Assembly (NCBI GenBank): GCA_015501605.1
Contig: JADNRZ010000011.1
Coordinates: forward strand, 744,001 to 808,000
Length of the DNA stretch: 64,000 nt
Origin: Panaeolus papilionaceus
Lineage: Eukaryota > Basidiomycota > Agaricomycetes > Agaricales
Direction of reading: 5' to 3'
Shown: positions 44,408 to 59,124 of the stretch, piece after piece
How positions within the stretch are numbered: position 1 is the stretch's first letter
How the letters are laid out: each line of letters begins with the position of its first letter
Notes under the pieces: model-generated
Told to the model about the DNA's origin: nothing
The model's input: only the letters and a program-made list of their open reading frames with translations
Databases searched by the model: none
Made by a program: the position numbers and the translations under genes

Positions 44408-45748
44408 CTATGTAAGTTTTGGCACACTCCAATCAACCCAGTCGGACTCTACAAAGCCGTAACCGTTCCCATCGTTTCGCAGGATGTTGGTGTTTGTGTT
44501 TTGGCCCTTCAAGAACTTATTGACGAATGCATCCAAATCGGCTTGCTGGTTCGAAGGGAAATTACAGTGCGCGTGGCCACCAACTTGCGAGATACCCATA
44601 TGATCGGCGACATCGAGCGCTTGGAAAATCTTGGTTCCTGTGCTCATGCAACCCCAGACGGACTCAGGACCGAGCCATACATAATCCGGATTGTCGATCA
44701 CGAACAAACCTCTCGGCGCGACCAACCCGGCGAGCATGTGATGGTCAAAAGGAAGGACAGAGACGTTGTTGACGTTGTTGGCAAAGGCCGTGGAGAACCA
44801 GACGTTCTCTTCCACGATTTCGGAGGCTGTTTGAGTAACGATGCCGTCTGCGAACATGGCGTCTGAGATTCGCCAGGACCCCGAGCCTCCCGAGCCAGAC
44901 TCCTGAGGGATTGTGAGGGCAATTCGCTCCTCGAATGCACCTGCTACTAAGGCGCCCTTGCCGTTTCGAGAGCATCCTGTGACGGCAAGCCTCTTCAAAT
45001 CGATGGGTACTTGAGGTAGTGTCTCGAGGACATCGATGACACGGCTGATGCCCCACGCCCAAGCAATCATTGAGGATGCAGAGTGATCGGCACCATACAG
45101 CTGATAGAACTTCCCTTGGCCACGACTATCAGCGTTGTTTTGAGCTGCCATGTCGTTGTTGTTGAAAGTGATGACGGCCACTCCAGCGGGTGTGGGGATG
45201 CTGCTACCGCCAACACCGATGATAGCAGGGTAAGGTGCTGTCCCAGAACTTGGGAGCGTGATAGTAGCCTGGAAGGAGATAGACTTCCCGTTCTCCCCAG
45301 CATTAATGGTAAGTCGTCCACCGGAGTAGGTGCCGTTGAGGGTTTGCGGGCGTCCTGGGAGAGTACCGAGCTCGTAGGTTTGGAACAATTTGCTGATCTC
45401 TGCCCGTCTGCAGGCCCACTGTTCCTTGGTTGTGACAGGAGCACCATCTCCGACGAACGCAAATGGATTTGGCAACTTGGGATTTGCCTTGGAGGTTGCG
45501 TCTGATGGAATCGCAGGGCATGCAAAAGTGTGCTCAGAGCATCGGGACTGGTCCGGGTGCTGTTTCGAACCAGGTACCTTTTCGCCTAGAAGACCATTCG
45601 AAGTTGATGTCAGTTTCAAGATCAGATTTCGAATGATACGAATAATATAGAACATACATTTCGAACTCCCATGAGCGTGTTCCTCTTTCGAAAGAGAGAT
45701 ACTCGCCAATGCAAGGAGGACGAACGATACTTGACGTAAAAAGATCAT
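44408..45748 (-). CDS. 4-O-methyl-glucuronoyl methylesterase (CE15)
   Basis: Two exons, 45748-45658 and 45585-44408, with a 72-nt intron, encode 422 aa. A signal peptide is clear at residues 1-20 (MIFLRQVSFVLLALASISLS). The mature part has C31, C46 and C53, a likely disulphide-bonded N-terminus. The CE15 motif GCSRNGKGA gives nucleophile S236; E259 in PQESGSGG and the His of GGHAHCNFP complete the Ser-Glu-His triad seen in fungal glucuronoyl esterases. These secreted enzymes cut the ester between lignin alcohols and 4-O-methyl-glucuronic acid on xylan. No CBM1 is present at either end. The start at 45748 is preferred because the upstream frame adds only a basic stretch. A TATAAAAT lies 75 nt upstream. 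Confidence 0.93.
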   Translation of the reverse strand: MIFLRQVSFVLLALASISLSKEEHAHGSSKCMFYIIRIIRNLILKLTSTSNGLLGEKVPGSKQHPDQSRCSEHTFACPAIPSDATSKANPKLPNPFAFVGDGAPVTTKEQWACRRAEISKLFQTYELGTLPGRPQTLNGTYSGGRLTINAGENGKSISFQATITLPSSGTAPYPAIIGVGGSSIPTPAGVAVITFNNNDMAAQNNADSRGQGKFYQLYGADHSASSMIAWAWGISRVIDVLETLPQVPIDLKRLAVTGCSRNGKGALVAGAFEERIALTIPQESGSGGSGSWRISDAMFADGIVTQTASEIVEENVWFSTAFANNVNNVSVLPFDHHMLAGLVAPRGLFVIDNPDYVWLGPESVWGCMSTGTKIFQALDVADHMGISQVGGHAHCNFPSNQQADLDAFVNKFLKGQNTNTNILRNDGNGYGFVESDWVDWSVPKLT

Positions 45749-46716
45749 TATGCGTAGAAGGAGGCGTTTCTGGGGCAATCGAATGATACTCAGTACTGTC
45801 ATCCCTGACGTCTCGAGGGTGGTATTTTATACTGTTGGACATTCCCTCCTTTGGTGTCATCACCTTGATCATCTGTATGGACTCGAACGATGACTTTTCC
45901 GTTCTGCATATGTTTCGATCCCCTGGAGCCAGCGAATGAATGCTAGTGACCCTCTAAAGATAGGACGGTAGGAGCCGAGCACCCTTCTACTTGCTTCGAA
46001 CAATTCATCGTGGTGACTATGGCCCGCTAATCCGCCTCATCACTATAATTTTACCCGGACGATCGACTCAGCATTTCATTGAAGCTCGAGTACGAAGCAG
46101 TAAACCTCTTGATCCCCAACGTTTTCCCGAGTCAGTTCCCGTGGACTTTGAACCGTCCTGTTCATCGTGAATCCCAACTGAAGGTTGATAGGGTACCGCG
46201 TTAAATTGGCAAGAAACTCGAAAAATGCGGGAAACTATTATGGAAGCGGCGGCTCCGTTGTTCATACCAAAGGTGTCACCCGACAAACACCCTGCCCCGC
46301 AATGCCTGTCGGATGACGTGCAGAATCCAGCAAAACCCTTTAGCCACCTTATTCCCCAGGAAATAATTGTCACCGGAGGCGCCACCAAAGCTACTGGAGT
46401 GGTATTCTCCCGGATAAATGTACCTCGTGATGTCGAAATAAATTTAGACGTGTACTCGATGTTTTCTCCGGGCCTTGCCTGGATTCTCGAAGAAAGGTGA
46501 GTTATTTATATCATATGTATGTATACTGACCTCAAAGCATAGAACATGGCAAAAACGTGGACGACCCGCAGCCTGTCTCTCTTTTAAATTATGAGAGAGA
46601 GGTCCACACTCTGACAAGCGCCCAATGACTATAATCATCCAATGATATTTCAAGGCAAGAGTAAAGATCATAATTTAAATATTAAATTCATTGAACAACG
46701 TCTACCTGCTCGACCA
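45749..46716. other. Region between the esterase promoter and the SDR 3' end
   Basis: Nearly 1 kb. Frames of about 90-106 codons exist on both strands near 46.2-46.5 kb, but they overlap each other and show no motif, so no gene is claimed. Contains the esterase TATA element. Confidence 0.45.
45824..45831 (-). promoter_or_regulatory. TATA-like element of the CE15 gene
   Basis: TATAAAAT on the minus strand, with 75 nt between it and the ATG at 45748. Confidence 0.5.
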
Positions 46717-47928
46717 TCATGCATCGTCGAAGTTAACTCCCCTGGTAACATCTGCCCACTCATCGAGCAGCGTCAAGATTTTCTCACTCTTCGCGCGAAT
46801 ATCTGCTTCAGCGTCCTGGCCTAAAATCAAGTAGTTTGGCCAGGGCCGTCCTTTGGCCACGCCCTCCCCACGAACGACATCCACGATTGCCTCTGAAGCC
46901 TTGGAAGGATCTCCTTTCTCTGTTCCTGGGATGGTTTTGAAGCGAAGTTTTAATTTAGTCCGCATTTCGTCGTAGTCTGGAATGGGATTGCTCTCGTCAA
47001 ACGGTTCTCCATATATACCTTCCGTGCGGAAAGCACCTGGAGCTACAAGGAGGACTTTGATGTTGAGGGGGGCGAGCTCCGACATAAGGGCTTCCGTAAA
47101 TGCTGTGGGGAGGTAAGATTGAATTATGATCCGGTGAGATTGCCGCCGTGCTGAAATCAAGTCCAAATGCTTACCGTGAACAGCAGCTTTCGATGCCGAA
47201 TAAAAGCCAATCGACTAAAAGCCCAGATATCAGTCAAAGGAGCAGGCTCGAGACGCTATAAATTGTATGCACTTACTGGAATTTCTGATTTCCAATGCAT
47301 TCGACTACCAATTGTGACCACGGTTCCTGACCTTTGGGCTCTCATGTAAGGGAGCACGGCGTTTGTTACATTGAGGACACCAAACACATTGGTTTTAAAT
47401 TGTAGCTCCATACGGCGTGACCTAGACTTACAATTAGCATGGCTGGAGAGTATACCAAGCCAACATTCGGAACTTACCCTCCTTCCTCGATAAGCCCTCC
47501 TAGACCATATCCTATATCACACATTAGCAACAGGGGGTATGAGCTCTGAACAAAAGTTTGGAAAGCGGCAATACGGACCTGCATTGTTTACAACCACGTC
47601 TATTCTTCCCCACCTCTTCGCGGCTTCATCGACCTTCGTTTTGATCACATCCTCGTCTTCAGCGATGTCAAGTTGCACTGGATGTATCCTCTGCCTCGTC
47701 TCAGCGGGCAGGGAAGACAAGACCTCTTCAAGCTTCTGAAGTGATCTAGCTGTTGCAAGAACGAAATCCCCTCGAGAGGCCGCTATCGTTGCAATGCGCT
47801 TTCCAAACCCTGACGAGCATCCTAAAAAAGAAATAATATACAGCATTTTGATCAGATTCCACGGTGAAGGGTTTGAGGGTTTTCTTACCGGTGATGAGCC
47901 AAACCTTAGCTGAGCCGATATCTCCCAT
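46717..47928 (-). CDS. Classical short-chain dehydrogenase/reductase
   Basis: Six exons: 47928-47889, 47821-47579, 47511-47478, 47421-47277, 47214-47175 and 47102-46717. They encode 295 aa. The first intron splits the cofactor loop, restored as TGCSSGFG (13-20). The structural NNAG is at 92-95, and the catalytic motif Y159-S-A-S-K163 is on a 40-nt exon. A GTVVTIGS strand supplies the catalytic Ser. After the active site, LLVAPGAFRTEGIYGEP is the typical PG motif region. The family uses NAD(P)(H) on alcohols or ketones; the exact substrate is unknown. It is not closely related to the SDR pair at 9.9-12.9 kb. A TATATATA lies 92 nt upstream. Confidence 0.9.
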
Positions 47929-48489
47929 ATCTAAAGTGATGTTTCAATCTGTAGTTGTCAAATGCGAGCAAATGTGGGTCAAGTGCAGTGTATGGGATTG
48001 TAGCACGATTTCTCAAGGGGTATATATACGCACAGTCTAAGCGGGGTAGGCGTGCCACTGTCCCCATCTCGTGCATCGTTGACAAAGCACTTTATCATCA
48101 GTTCCGATGATTGCCTTAGCCCCTAACGGAAATTTGATTCCTGATTTTCAGGCGAGTCGAAGAGAAAGTATGGCAGCCACCGACGTCATTTCTCATCAGC
48201 TGCTGGGCTTGCTGACTCACATTTTGTATATAAAGGGAGTTCAGACAAGTCCATACACTTCGGGGAGAATGGCCAGTTACGAAAAAGCGTGTTATACATA
48301 TTCCGAATGGCTGATTATCAAGGTTATGACTTTTAAATGAAGACACTACACATGGAGCTAGGGAGGCCATGGAGAAATAATGGCTCTGATCCTGTGACGC
48401 TTAAATTTTCTAGGACCGATGGCTCTTCCAGAATTCAGCTTTTCATTATCAAACTTGGTCAGATCCTTCAGTATGTCAAATCAAGGCCA
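47929..48489. other. Region between SDR promoter and beta-glucosidase 3' end
   Basis: About 560 bp. Holds the SDR TATA element. No coding feature is supported. Confidence 0.5.
48021..48028 (-). promoter_or_regulatory. TATA-like element of the SDR gene
   Basis: TATATATA, with 92 nt between it and the ATG at 47928. Confidence 0.45.
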
Positions 48490-51629
<3,140 letters not shown>

Positions 51630-53403
51630 TTATAGGTGAGCTTGGAACATGGGACGGTTGAGCATCTCCAATGCCCTCTGCCGATCCCCTTCCGCTGATT
51701 CCAACCAAACCCAGTCCCACAGAGCTGCCAGCGCATCAGCAACTTCCACCAGCTTCTCGTGTGCCACCGTATCTCCTTCCTTAACATTATCTAGTCCTGG
51801 AGCGACGAGCTGCGTAAGCCGCCCCGATTGTCTGGATCCTTCTAAGACCTTGTTCCCCGCGGGGCATCTTATGGTATTGAATATGTCGGAAATAGTCTGA
51901 ACGCTGGCGTTGGCCTTATTCCGTTGAGAGAAGAGGGAGGCCAATATATACGCATCCTATTTGTGATCAGCCACATACTGCAATGAATGGAGGAAATAAA
52001 AATACCTCGACTGCCTGGCCAGCGCCAGCTCCTTGATGAGGTGTCATTGCATGCGCCTAAATAAATTTAAGGCATGAGCGTAAGGTACACCCATAAATAA
52101 GGTAACCTACCGCATCGCCAGCGAGGATAACTCTACCCTTCGCATATCTGTCCATAGGCACCAAAGCCTGAATTATCCACTTTGTCGGTTGCTTGATGCA
52201 CTGAAAGATCGGTGAGGCAGAGCCAATAACCACATCAGGAGGGTTGACGAACGCGAAGTAAAGCCCGGACTTCTTCTTCCCATCCACCGAAAGCATTCAT
52301 TACTTCTTCCTGTGTGCAGTTTATTGAAGTAGGGCCTTCGTAGGTAATTCCCTCCTTCGCGGGATCTGTATGGAAGGCGACGACGTTCACGTATCGATCG
52401 CAGGAAACTGGATAGGCGATAACATGCTACAAGGCGAAGGAATTCATTAGAACCCCGTCACTCAACCATTCAAGTTCAAAGGGTCCAACCTTGAGTTTGC
52501 CGAGATACTAAATGCCCATATATTGGTTAGAGAAGCCCCAAAATAAACATGATAGAATAAAGAGGGATGAGACGTACCATCATTGGGCCCCTCACAGCAC
52601 GGTGCCCAGGGAGTTCAGCCTCCAGTGCTTCCGTCGCAACCAGGCCACGATAGGCAACTGTGCCCGACCAAACTGGGTTCCAGGAAGGGGATTTTGATAG
52701 TCCCTGAGAGGCAAGGAAGTCCTTGCGGACGGTGGATTTGATGCCATCCATTCCAATGAGAACGTCACAGGTCGCCGTTTTACCATTCTGGAATCTGAGC
52801 ACAACATCTTGCGCCGCTTCCTCATAGGAAAGGAGGCGATGTGAGAGGTGAACTTGGCTTGAGACGCGACCAAGTAACGCTTGTTGAAGTTGGGCTCGAT
52901 GGAAACGGATTGAACCACCTGATGACGACTTGATTTTAGAACATTTAATATTGAAAGACGAGTACACACCCCGCATCTTCAGGTCCTTGATGTAGGACCC
53001 TTGCGGCTCATCTGCCTTGCGAATTTGGAAAATCACACCTGAAGGTTGCATGCACTAAATACACAAAGAGACAGAAGAGACGAGGTGGAAATACATACGC
53101 ATTTGTTCATCAGGCGCGAAAGGGAGAAGTTCAAGGAGAGTACGCTCCAAGCCGACGTTCTTCATAATCTCCCAACCTCGAGGCCAAAAGTTAATTCCTG
53201 CCCCAATTTCGGCCACGGTAGAAGACGCCTCATAAATCGTAATTTCAAGGGTCTTCTCAGCGTCCATGTGTTCCATGGCCACTGCAAGAACCAAGCCACC
53301 AATACCACCTCCGCTAAATGTCTTGAATCAGCAATGCAACGTCGTAACAAGACAGGCTTTTGACAAACATGATCGCAACTCGAAGTTTCTCTTGCGTAGG
53401 CAT
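51630..53403 (-). CDS. FAD-dependent monooxygenase, salicylate-hydroxylase-like
   Basis: Nine exons: 53403-53369, 53313-53099, 53038-52970, 52918-52578, 52507-52490, 52426-52253, 52200-52111, 52056-52006 and 51956-51630. They encode 439 aa. The dinucleotide motif VAIIGGGIGGL (9-19) is split by the first intron. The second FAD motif is DVLIGMDGIKSTVRK, and the third is GRVILAGDAAHAMTPHQGAGAGQAVEDA, all diagnostic of group A aromatic hydroxylases. These enzymes use NAD(P)H, O2 and FAD to hydroxylate phenolic acids such as salicylate. The precise substrate cannot be read from sequence. One exon is only 18 nt (YLGKLK). No signal peptide is present, so it is intracellular. Its place beside wall-degrading genes fits a role in phenolic catabolism, but this is inference. 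Confidence 0.9.
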
Positions 53404-54828
53404 AGCTGACGATGACAGAGTGTTGTCGCTACGGTGAGAGAGGAGAAATTGAGCAAAAGATAAGCGGAATTCTTATGTTGGCGCTCCTTTAATCAGATCT
53501 GGAAAAAATGAGTCCTGAGATCGTACTCCTCTTATTTAAACCTGGAGTCTCGAACTGAGTCTGAGATGACGAGGTTTAGATCGAAGAAAAGCGCGCGATC
53601 CACAACTAAGGATATAAAGGGGATTAATAATGACCGCAAGAAGGGGAAAATGCTATCAGGACTGACCTTAAGTTTATAGATTCATTGGGCAGTGAGTTCT
53701 ATATTTGAAGCTCCATACTCAATTGAAACAGAGCAGCTTCGTCAAACCACAATTATCATCTTGTGTTTGCTTTTCAGCCGAGATAAACACATTGACCGCA
53801 TTTTCACAAGACAAAGGATGATCCCCATCGTCTGTTCACCCTTTATAGGCTGTATGCTAACATATCCTGCTTTGGAGAATCATTGCAGCTTGCCCGTTTT
53901 TCGATCATCATCTCATAGAACAGGAGAATTTGGAGGGTCTTACCTGTTGATGACTTGGGCCGCGGTTGAAAGAACCCATTTAGGACAAGATAGAAGTCAT
54001 TTAAGACAAACATCCGTCAAAAGATAACGTTGTGGGATTGCAATATCACTATTTCTTGCAGCATGGAGCCTCTTTAACGCCGATGACATTAACAAGAGAA
54101 AGAGCAAACAGTGTGATGGAACGGGTCAATGTTGGCATCAAAATAATTGAAACTCAATCAAGCGCCGACATTAATTAAATTAAACTCCGAAAACAAAGCC
54201 GTGGCTCTGTGCTCCGCAACACTTCCATGGCACTCGTCAGGAGCCTTGGAGGTATAACAGATTGCTCGACATTTTTAATTACACTTGAAGGTGCTATTTC
54301 ATTCATGCAGGGTTTCTAATCTCCTAGGAGCTGCACAGACTCACAGCCTGAGTATTAGAGGTTCTCACATTAAATCCCCGATTACACTCCGCGCCGTATG
54401 CCTGGTTAGCAGTTGGCAGACGCGCTGCAGATGTCTGATTGCGAGTTCCCCGCATTCATCAAGGTCAACTCGATCGCAAGACCCGTAAATGGTTACTCAT
54501 CGCGTGTAACACCGTCGAGCAAGCAAGTGAATGAGTACGTATTTCGTGACTGGGTTGTTGGCCTGCTCTTACATTAAACGATGTTCATCAGGTTTGAATT
54601 CCTTGAGGGTTCAAGGGCTTTTAGTCTTCTCCCACACGACTGCATATTCTAGTCCCTGTTTGCCAACGACCTGTCTAACGTCTTCTGCTGCAACCTTTTT
54701 GCTTTCAACTCGATCTCCTAACAGGCCTTATTCTTCCTATAGGTGTGCAACCATTTGATCATTCAACCGATATGGTCGTGAACTTTATTTAAATCTCTAG
54801 AACTACTTCGCTGCTTGAATCTTCTGAG
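53404..54828. other. Divergent intergenic region
   Basis: 1.4 kb between the monooxygenase and the ASCC1-like gene. No supported gene or repeat. A TATTTAAA-like motif about 130 nt upstream of the monooxygenase ATG (near 53530-53537, minus strand) may be its TATA element. Confidence 0.5.
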
Positions 54829-56268
54829 ATGTCATCTCCAACAGAAACTGTTTCTACCTCGGCTGCGACACAACAGCCAGGTAGAGGCTCATGGAAAGGA
54901 AGAGGCCGTGGCAGACCATGGCGCCGTGGACGAGAAGGAAAGAATTTCTCTCCAAACACCAATGCAGACGCAGGGACTTCCAGTACAGAAAACCAGAAGC
55001 CCAAAAATCCTCGTCCAACGCATTGTGAGTATCGCTGTCCATCAGGACGAATTTTACTCAGCTACCTTTGATAATCTTTTTCAAAATTCAGTTGTTGCCC
55101 TTCCTCTGGCAAGTACCCTTCATAACTAAAATTCATAGACACAATTCATTGACTATGATCGCGCTGCCACAGCATAACCATCCGGCGCTTTCTTCCCGAA
55201 TCGCAGAGTTTCACAAAGCCCTTATCAATGCCAGGGGAACGCCCGCTACTAAAAATCTCTACACCTCTCGCGGAAAACCTCAAGTTTCCACCCTCGTTCA
55301 AGGATTGGACTCGACAATCTTGATCGATCCTATCAGGATGCACATGACACTTGGTGTAATGGCACTCGAGTCTGACGAGCCTACTCAAGCTGGGCAGTCT
55401 TCTGCGATTACAGGTTCTGATGAAACTCCTCCTGGCGGATCCGCCTCTGCGGAACCTGAAGCTGACACGGCGGTAGGACCCACCGAGCCGCCCCCGCCTC
55501 GCAAAACTATTGCGACGGCTCTAGAATTGCTGAAGAGTCTTCAATCACAAATTACTGAAATCTTGGATGGGCAGAAATCCGTTCACGTTCCACTTGATCA
55601 CCTGGATGTGCTGAAAACAGAGCGTATACGACCAAAGAAACCGACCAACACTCAGCAACCCCCTGACACTGCCAAGAAGGAAGGTCCCTTGCTGACTTCA
55701 GATACAGCCACTGAGGCCAATGCAGCTGCCGAAGTCGAGGAGAAAATTGGAGCAGGCGTACTGTTCCTTGGTCCCTCAGCCGACTATCATAAAGAAGAGA
55801 GCGGGAAGAAGCTGAAGCGGATTTGTGGTATGCCCCCTTTATGCGTCAATTCCTGACTCTGACACTCGTTTGCTTCAGAACTCGTCAACAAGGCTTTCAG
55901 AGATGCCAATTACATCACGGAGACGCGCCCACTCAAGGTACGCAGAACCTCATGTGTGATTCTTTTTATTCTAGTAATTGTTCAATCAGCTGCACTGCAC
56001 AATTCTCAACGCGAGTCATCGCAAACCAAAACGCTGGCAGCCATTCTCCTACTCCGACATAGTCCAGCAACCCGCATGTCAAATGCTGATCACCGGCGCC
56101 TCGTCAACACCAGACTCTCCACTGTATGTACCTGCAGTTATCACGCGGCAAGCTACGGCTGTACCCATTCAGTTGGGCACGTACCCCGTCAGCTCGATTC
56201 AGATTTGGAGGATGGGAAGTCATGGTCCCAATAATGAGTATGTAAATTGTGGAGGCATTGACCTTTAA
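54829..56268 (+). CDS. ASCC1/AKAP7-like 2H phosphoesterase-domain protein
   Basis: Five exons: 54829-55024, 55092-55108, 55173-55827, 55879-55937 and 55990-56268. They encode 401 aa. The N-terminus is Arg/Gly rich (GRGSWKGRGRGRPWRRGRE). Then comes PTHFVALPL, the first strand of the 2H fold, with H128-M-T130-L and H311-C-T313-I as the two His-x-Thr motifs. The C-terminus ends in MGSHGPNNEYVNCGG, as in this family. Animal ASCC1 belongs to a transcription and repair complex; a KH domain is not visible here. Intron 2 (55109-55172) starts GCAAGT. Only this GC donor joins PTHFVALPL to HNHPALSSRI; the GT one or two codons later leads to a stop. The 17-nt exon 2 is among the smallest in the window. 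Confidence 0.82.
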
Positions 56269-57058
56269 TTGAAAAAGTAACTCATCATCGAATGCCTTTT
56301 GTTCCAACGCGTGTATCGTGAAAATGAGGGGTTGCGATTTGAAGTCCTTAATCTCAAGTTCTGATAAGCGGGACAATTGGATGCCAGTGGGGCTCCGAAT
56401 GCCCACTCTCACGACCCTAAAGGCCTAACGCAGGGTCGAGATTCGAATTCCATGAACCCTTCCAAAACCCTTCTCCGCCCGATTGCCCTTTGACGTGGGA
56501 ACCCGCCCCCAGAGTTTAATCCATCTTTAGGAATTTTTGCAAGCCTTCCGTTGTTGAGTTGTCTAGGAATTGGTGACGATGAGGTGATGATGGGAAAACA
56601 TGATAAAGTCAAAATTGACATTTATAGGGATTTTTGAAAGTTACCGCAAGAGGCAACAGTTTGCCAACTGTTGTCTGTTTTCCCTTTTCCCTCTTGAAAT
56701 TATAAAATAAGGGCATATGAGGTATGAATTTGGGAAATTCTGGTCGCTTATGACTTTTTACCATGCAAATGGGAAGGGGAACATGAAGCATTTGATTTTT
56801 TACCATTCAAGGTATTTTTGTTGATGGTTGTTTGTACGTTCGAAAAATATCCAAAAAAGTTGAAACTGACCTAGCAACGAGTCTTCGCATCGTCCAGGAT
56901 TGCTCCTCCGAACTTCATGTCGATTGGTTTCTCAATCATTCCGCCCTATAAAGAGGCCAGGGGCCAGAGAATATGACCCTCACTTCCGTCCCCCGCTCCC
57001 AGCTTTCCAATAACTCGACGCAAAGCTACCACTTCATTCTGTTCACCATCTCAGAACA
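56269..57058. other. Intergenic region
   Basis: 790 bp, A/T rich from about 56560. Short frames only. Ends with the promoter of the next gene. Confidence 0.5.
56947..56953 (+). promoter_or_regulatory. TATA-like element
   Basis: TATAAAG, with 105 nt between it and the ATG at 57059. Confidence 0.4.
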
Positions 57059-57694
57059 ATGTCGAGCACATCTGCACGCGCCTCTACCTCCGCAGCTCCC
57101 ATTGACTTGGAAGCTCAAATCATCGTTGCACCAGCCCAAGCAATGACCCAGTCGCCGCGCTCAGCCACAGGCACCACCACTCAAATGCGCGAACCTACCG
57201 ACGAATACTTCGGGTACACATTCAACACTTCGAGAACTCGCGACAGCCGCCATGACTCGCACAGAGCAAGCATCGCAGATGCTGATGCTCTCCCGCCATA
57301 CACCGAGGAGACAGATGTCAACCTCCCAGCGTACACCCTACACGCTCCTGAGCCAGTCACACTGGCCATGTACCTCTTCAAATTCGGTTTCTGTGAGTAT
57401 TCTATCAATAGTTTGTGTTTATGAGCGCATCTGACCTCTTTTAATGCAGTATTCCCTCCATTCTGGATCTTTGGAGCTTTTATCCTCCTATCCCCCCTTC
57501 GTGAACCAGCAGCCACAACCGACGACACTCCAGCCTGGATGCCTGAAAAGACCGAGGCTGAGAGGCAGGCAATCATCGAAAAGCTCCGCATTGTTGAGCT
57601 CAAATGGGCGAAGAGGTGTCTAGTGGCACTCTGCATCTTTACTTCCCTTGCTGTTGCCGGTGCCCTCTCAGCATACTTCATCCTCCGCCACTAG
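57059..57694 (+). CDS. Small membrane protein with LPxY motifs
   Basis: Two exons, 57059-57392 and 57450-57694, with a 57-nt intron, encode 192 aa. The N-terminal 110 residues are polar and Ser/Thr/Ala rich, with two LPxY motifs (LPPYTEE, LPAYTLH). LPPYTEE contains a PPxY, the ligand of WW domains such as those in NEDD4/Rsp5 ubiquitin ligases. Two hydrophobic segments follow: one after YLFKFGF (FPPFWIFGAFILL) and one at the end (CLVALCIFTSLAVAGALSAYFIL). A charged loop with REPAATT and a KTEAERQAIIEKLR helix lies between them. I recognise this layout from fungal conserved hypothetical proteins but cannot name the family. An adaptor or sorted membrane protein is plausible. Confidence 0.72.
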
Positions 57695-58016
57695 GGGCCT
57701 ACTACATAACCTTTCCATTTGGCATTGCCACTTTTCATCATTTCCAAAATATTTTCGATCTTCGACTTCAACCTTCGTCTCATTCGACATATTTGACGCC
57801 CATCTAGGCGCGCACCACTCTCATTATTCCTGGAACATTTGAATCAAATCCAACTGCATTTGTACTACCACCCCACATCATGTTACAGATAGTTCGCTTT
57901 CAGCTTTTTATTACCTTTCGACCATCCTTCTGGACCTACCTTACGATTAAACCCCTTAGATAGGGAATGATGTACACCAATTAATAACCATGAACTTGCC
58001 ATTACTATATCTATGC
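57695..58016. other. Intergenic region
   Basis: 322 bp, 3' flank of the previous gene, no feature supported. Confidence 0.5.
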
Positions 58017-58694
58017 TCAGCATTCGCAACATGAAATGACGATTTGCCATGGAACTTCATGCAAAGGTCCACACCCTTCACAATCTACAAGCCTGAGAGT
58101 TAATGCATCGCATTGATCGAGATGCGGTGTGTGGAGGGTCGTGTTCGCCAATTGGTTGTTCAGCGTTGGTGGGTCCACCACTTCGTTAACCCCCAGATAC
58201 TTTAGGGTTCCTTTCCGGACGTATGCTTCAATGATTCTGACCTAGAGTTCCTGTATATCTTCGTGTCCGGAGATTAGCCCGACCCTAGATGAATATGCAA
58301 TCGTAATCGCTTGAATGGAAGGAAGAGTCAAGATAACATTGATGTCCTGCTGAGATACTGAAGAGATAACATCCAGCGAGGAAAGCCCTGCATAGTGCAC
58401 TACACCAACCATCAGATGTTGAATGTATGGCTTGGCCGCCGGTGCGTTGTTCAGCATCTCAATTGACCGTCCAAGCCGGCGGTTAAAGCATTCGTCAAAC
58501 CCAAATTCGACATATTCAAATAAATGCGCCCTGCAAAGTGGTAGAAATGCCTAACAGACGAGGGAGCATGTCTGGAGAGTTTTCAGCTGCTCATCACTGA
58601 AATCAATAGATTTGGCTCGCCTGCCGAACTTTTCAACTATATGAGCGAATATTTCCAGAGGAAAAACAGGTCGAAGAACTGCATTTGAGTGCAT
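58017..58694 (-). pseudogene. F-box-like gene with two in-frame TAG codons
   Basis: One frame runs from ATG 58694 to TGA 58019-58017 (225 codons plus stop), interrupted by TAG at 58553-58551 (codon 48) and 58244-58242. The N-terminus has the F-box-like pattern FPLEIFAHIVEKFG, then TLQTCSLVC*AFLPLCRAHLF. In intact relatives a Lys or Arg would fill the starred position, so the first TAG replaces a normal residue. Downstream leucine-rich pieces (IQHLMVGVVHYAGLSSLDVI, GTLKYLGVNEVV) continue open past the second TAG. No splice sites would remove either stop. It most likely lost function recently, since the rest of the frame is intact. Confidence 0.75.
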
Positions 58695-59124
58695 TGTGAG
58701 CGATGGACCTTAGAATCGTGGTGATGATGATGGGTCCAAGGGGACTGAACATCGGTCACCACGCCCTGGAGGTTACTTTCAATATTTCCACGAGACTTTA
58801 AATTAGCCTCTGTTGAACGTCATGCACAGTGCATGATGCCCGAGCAGACCAAAGCCCCGGGCCCATGAAGAGAGGCGTTTCATATCCTTCAAAGGGTTCG
58901 CCTCATGGAGAGCGCAAATGCACAAGAAACCATGTGGCGACGGCAAGAAAGCCTATAATATTCTTGCAAGGGGCTCTGCAACATTTAGTATATCGGGAAA
59001 CACACTACGGACTCCAACCTACGAATATTTACAAGAGGCTACAAATATAAATTAAAGCGACTTGGTACTGCTACACTAATGTATTTAAATAAATCGCAGA
59101 AAGTATAATTATGATATCAATCAA
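58695..59124. other. Intergenic region
   Basis: 430 bp between the pseudogene start and the 3' end of the next minus-strand gene. No feature is supported. Confidence 0.5.

Noticed and set aside
46068..46500. Overlapping frames on both strands, about 90-106 codons
   Set aside because: They overlap each other and have no motif or splice partner. Either could be chance.
55113..55138. 26-nt GT-AG intron in the 2H phosphoesterase gene
   Set aside because: Too short for splicing and leads to a stop codon; the GC-AG intron 55109-55172 fits size, consensus and frame.
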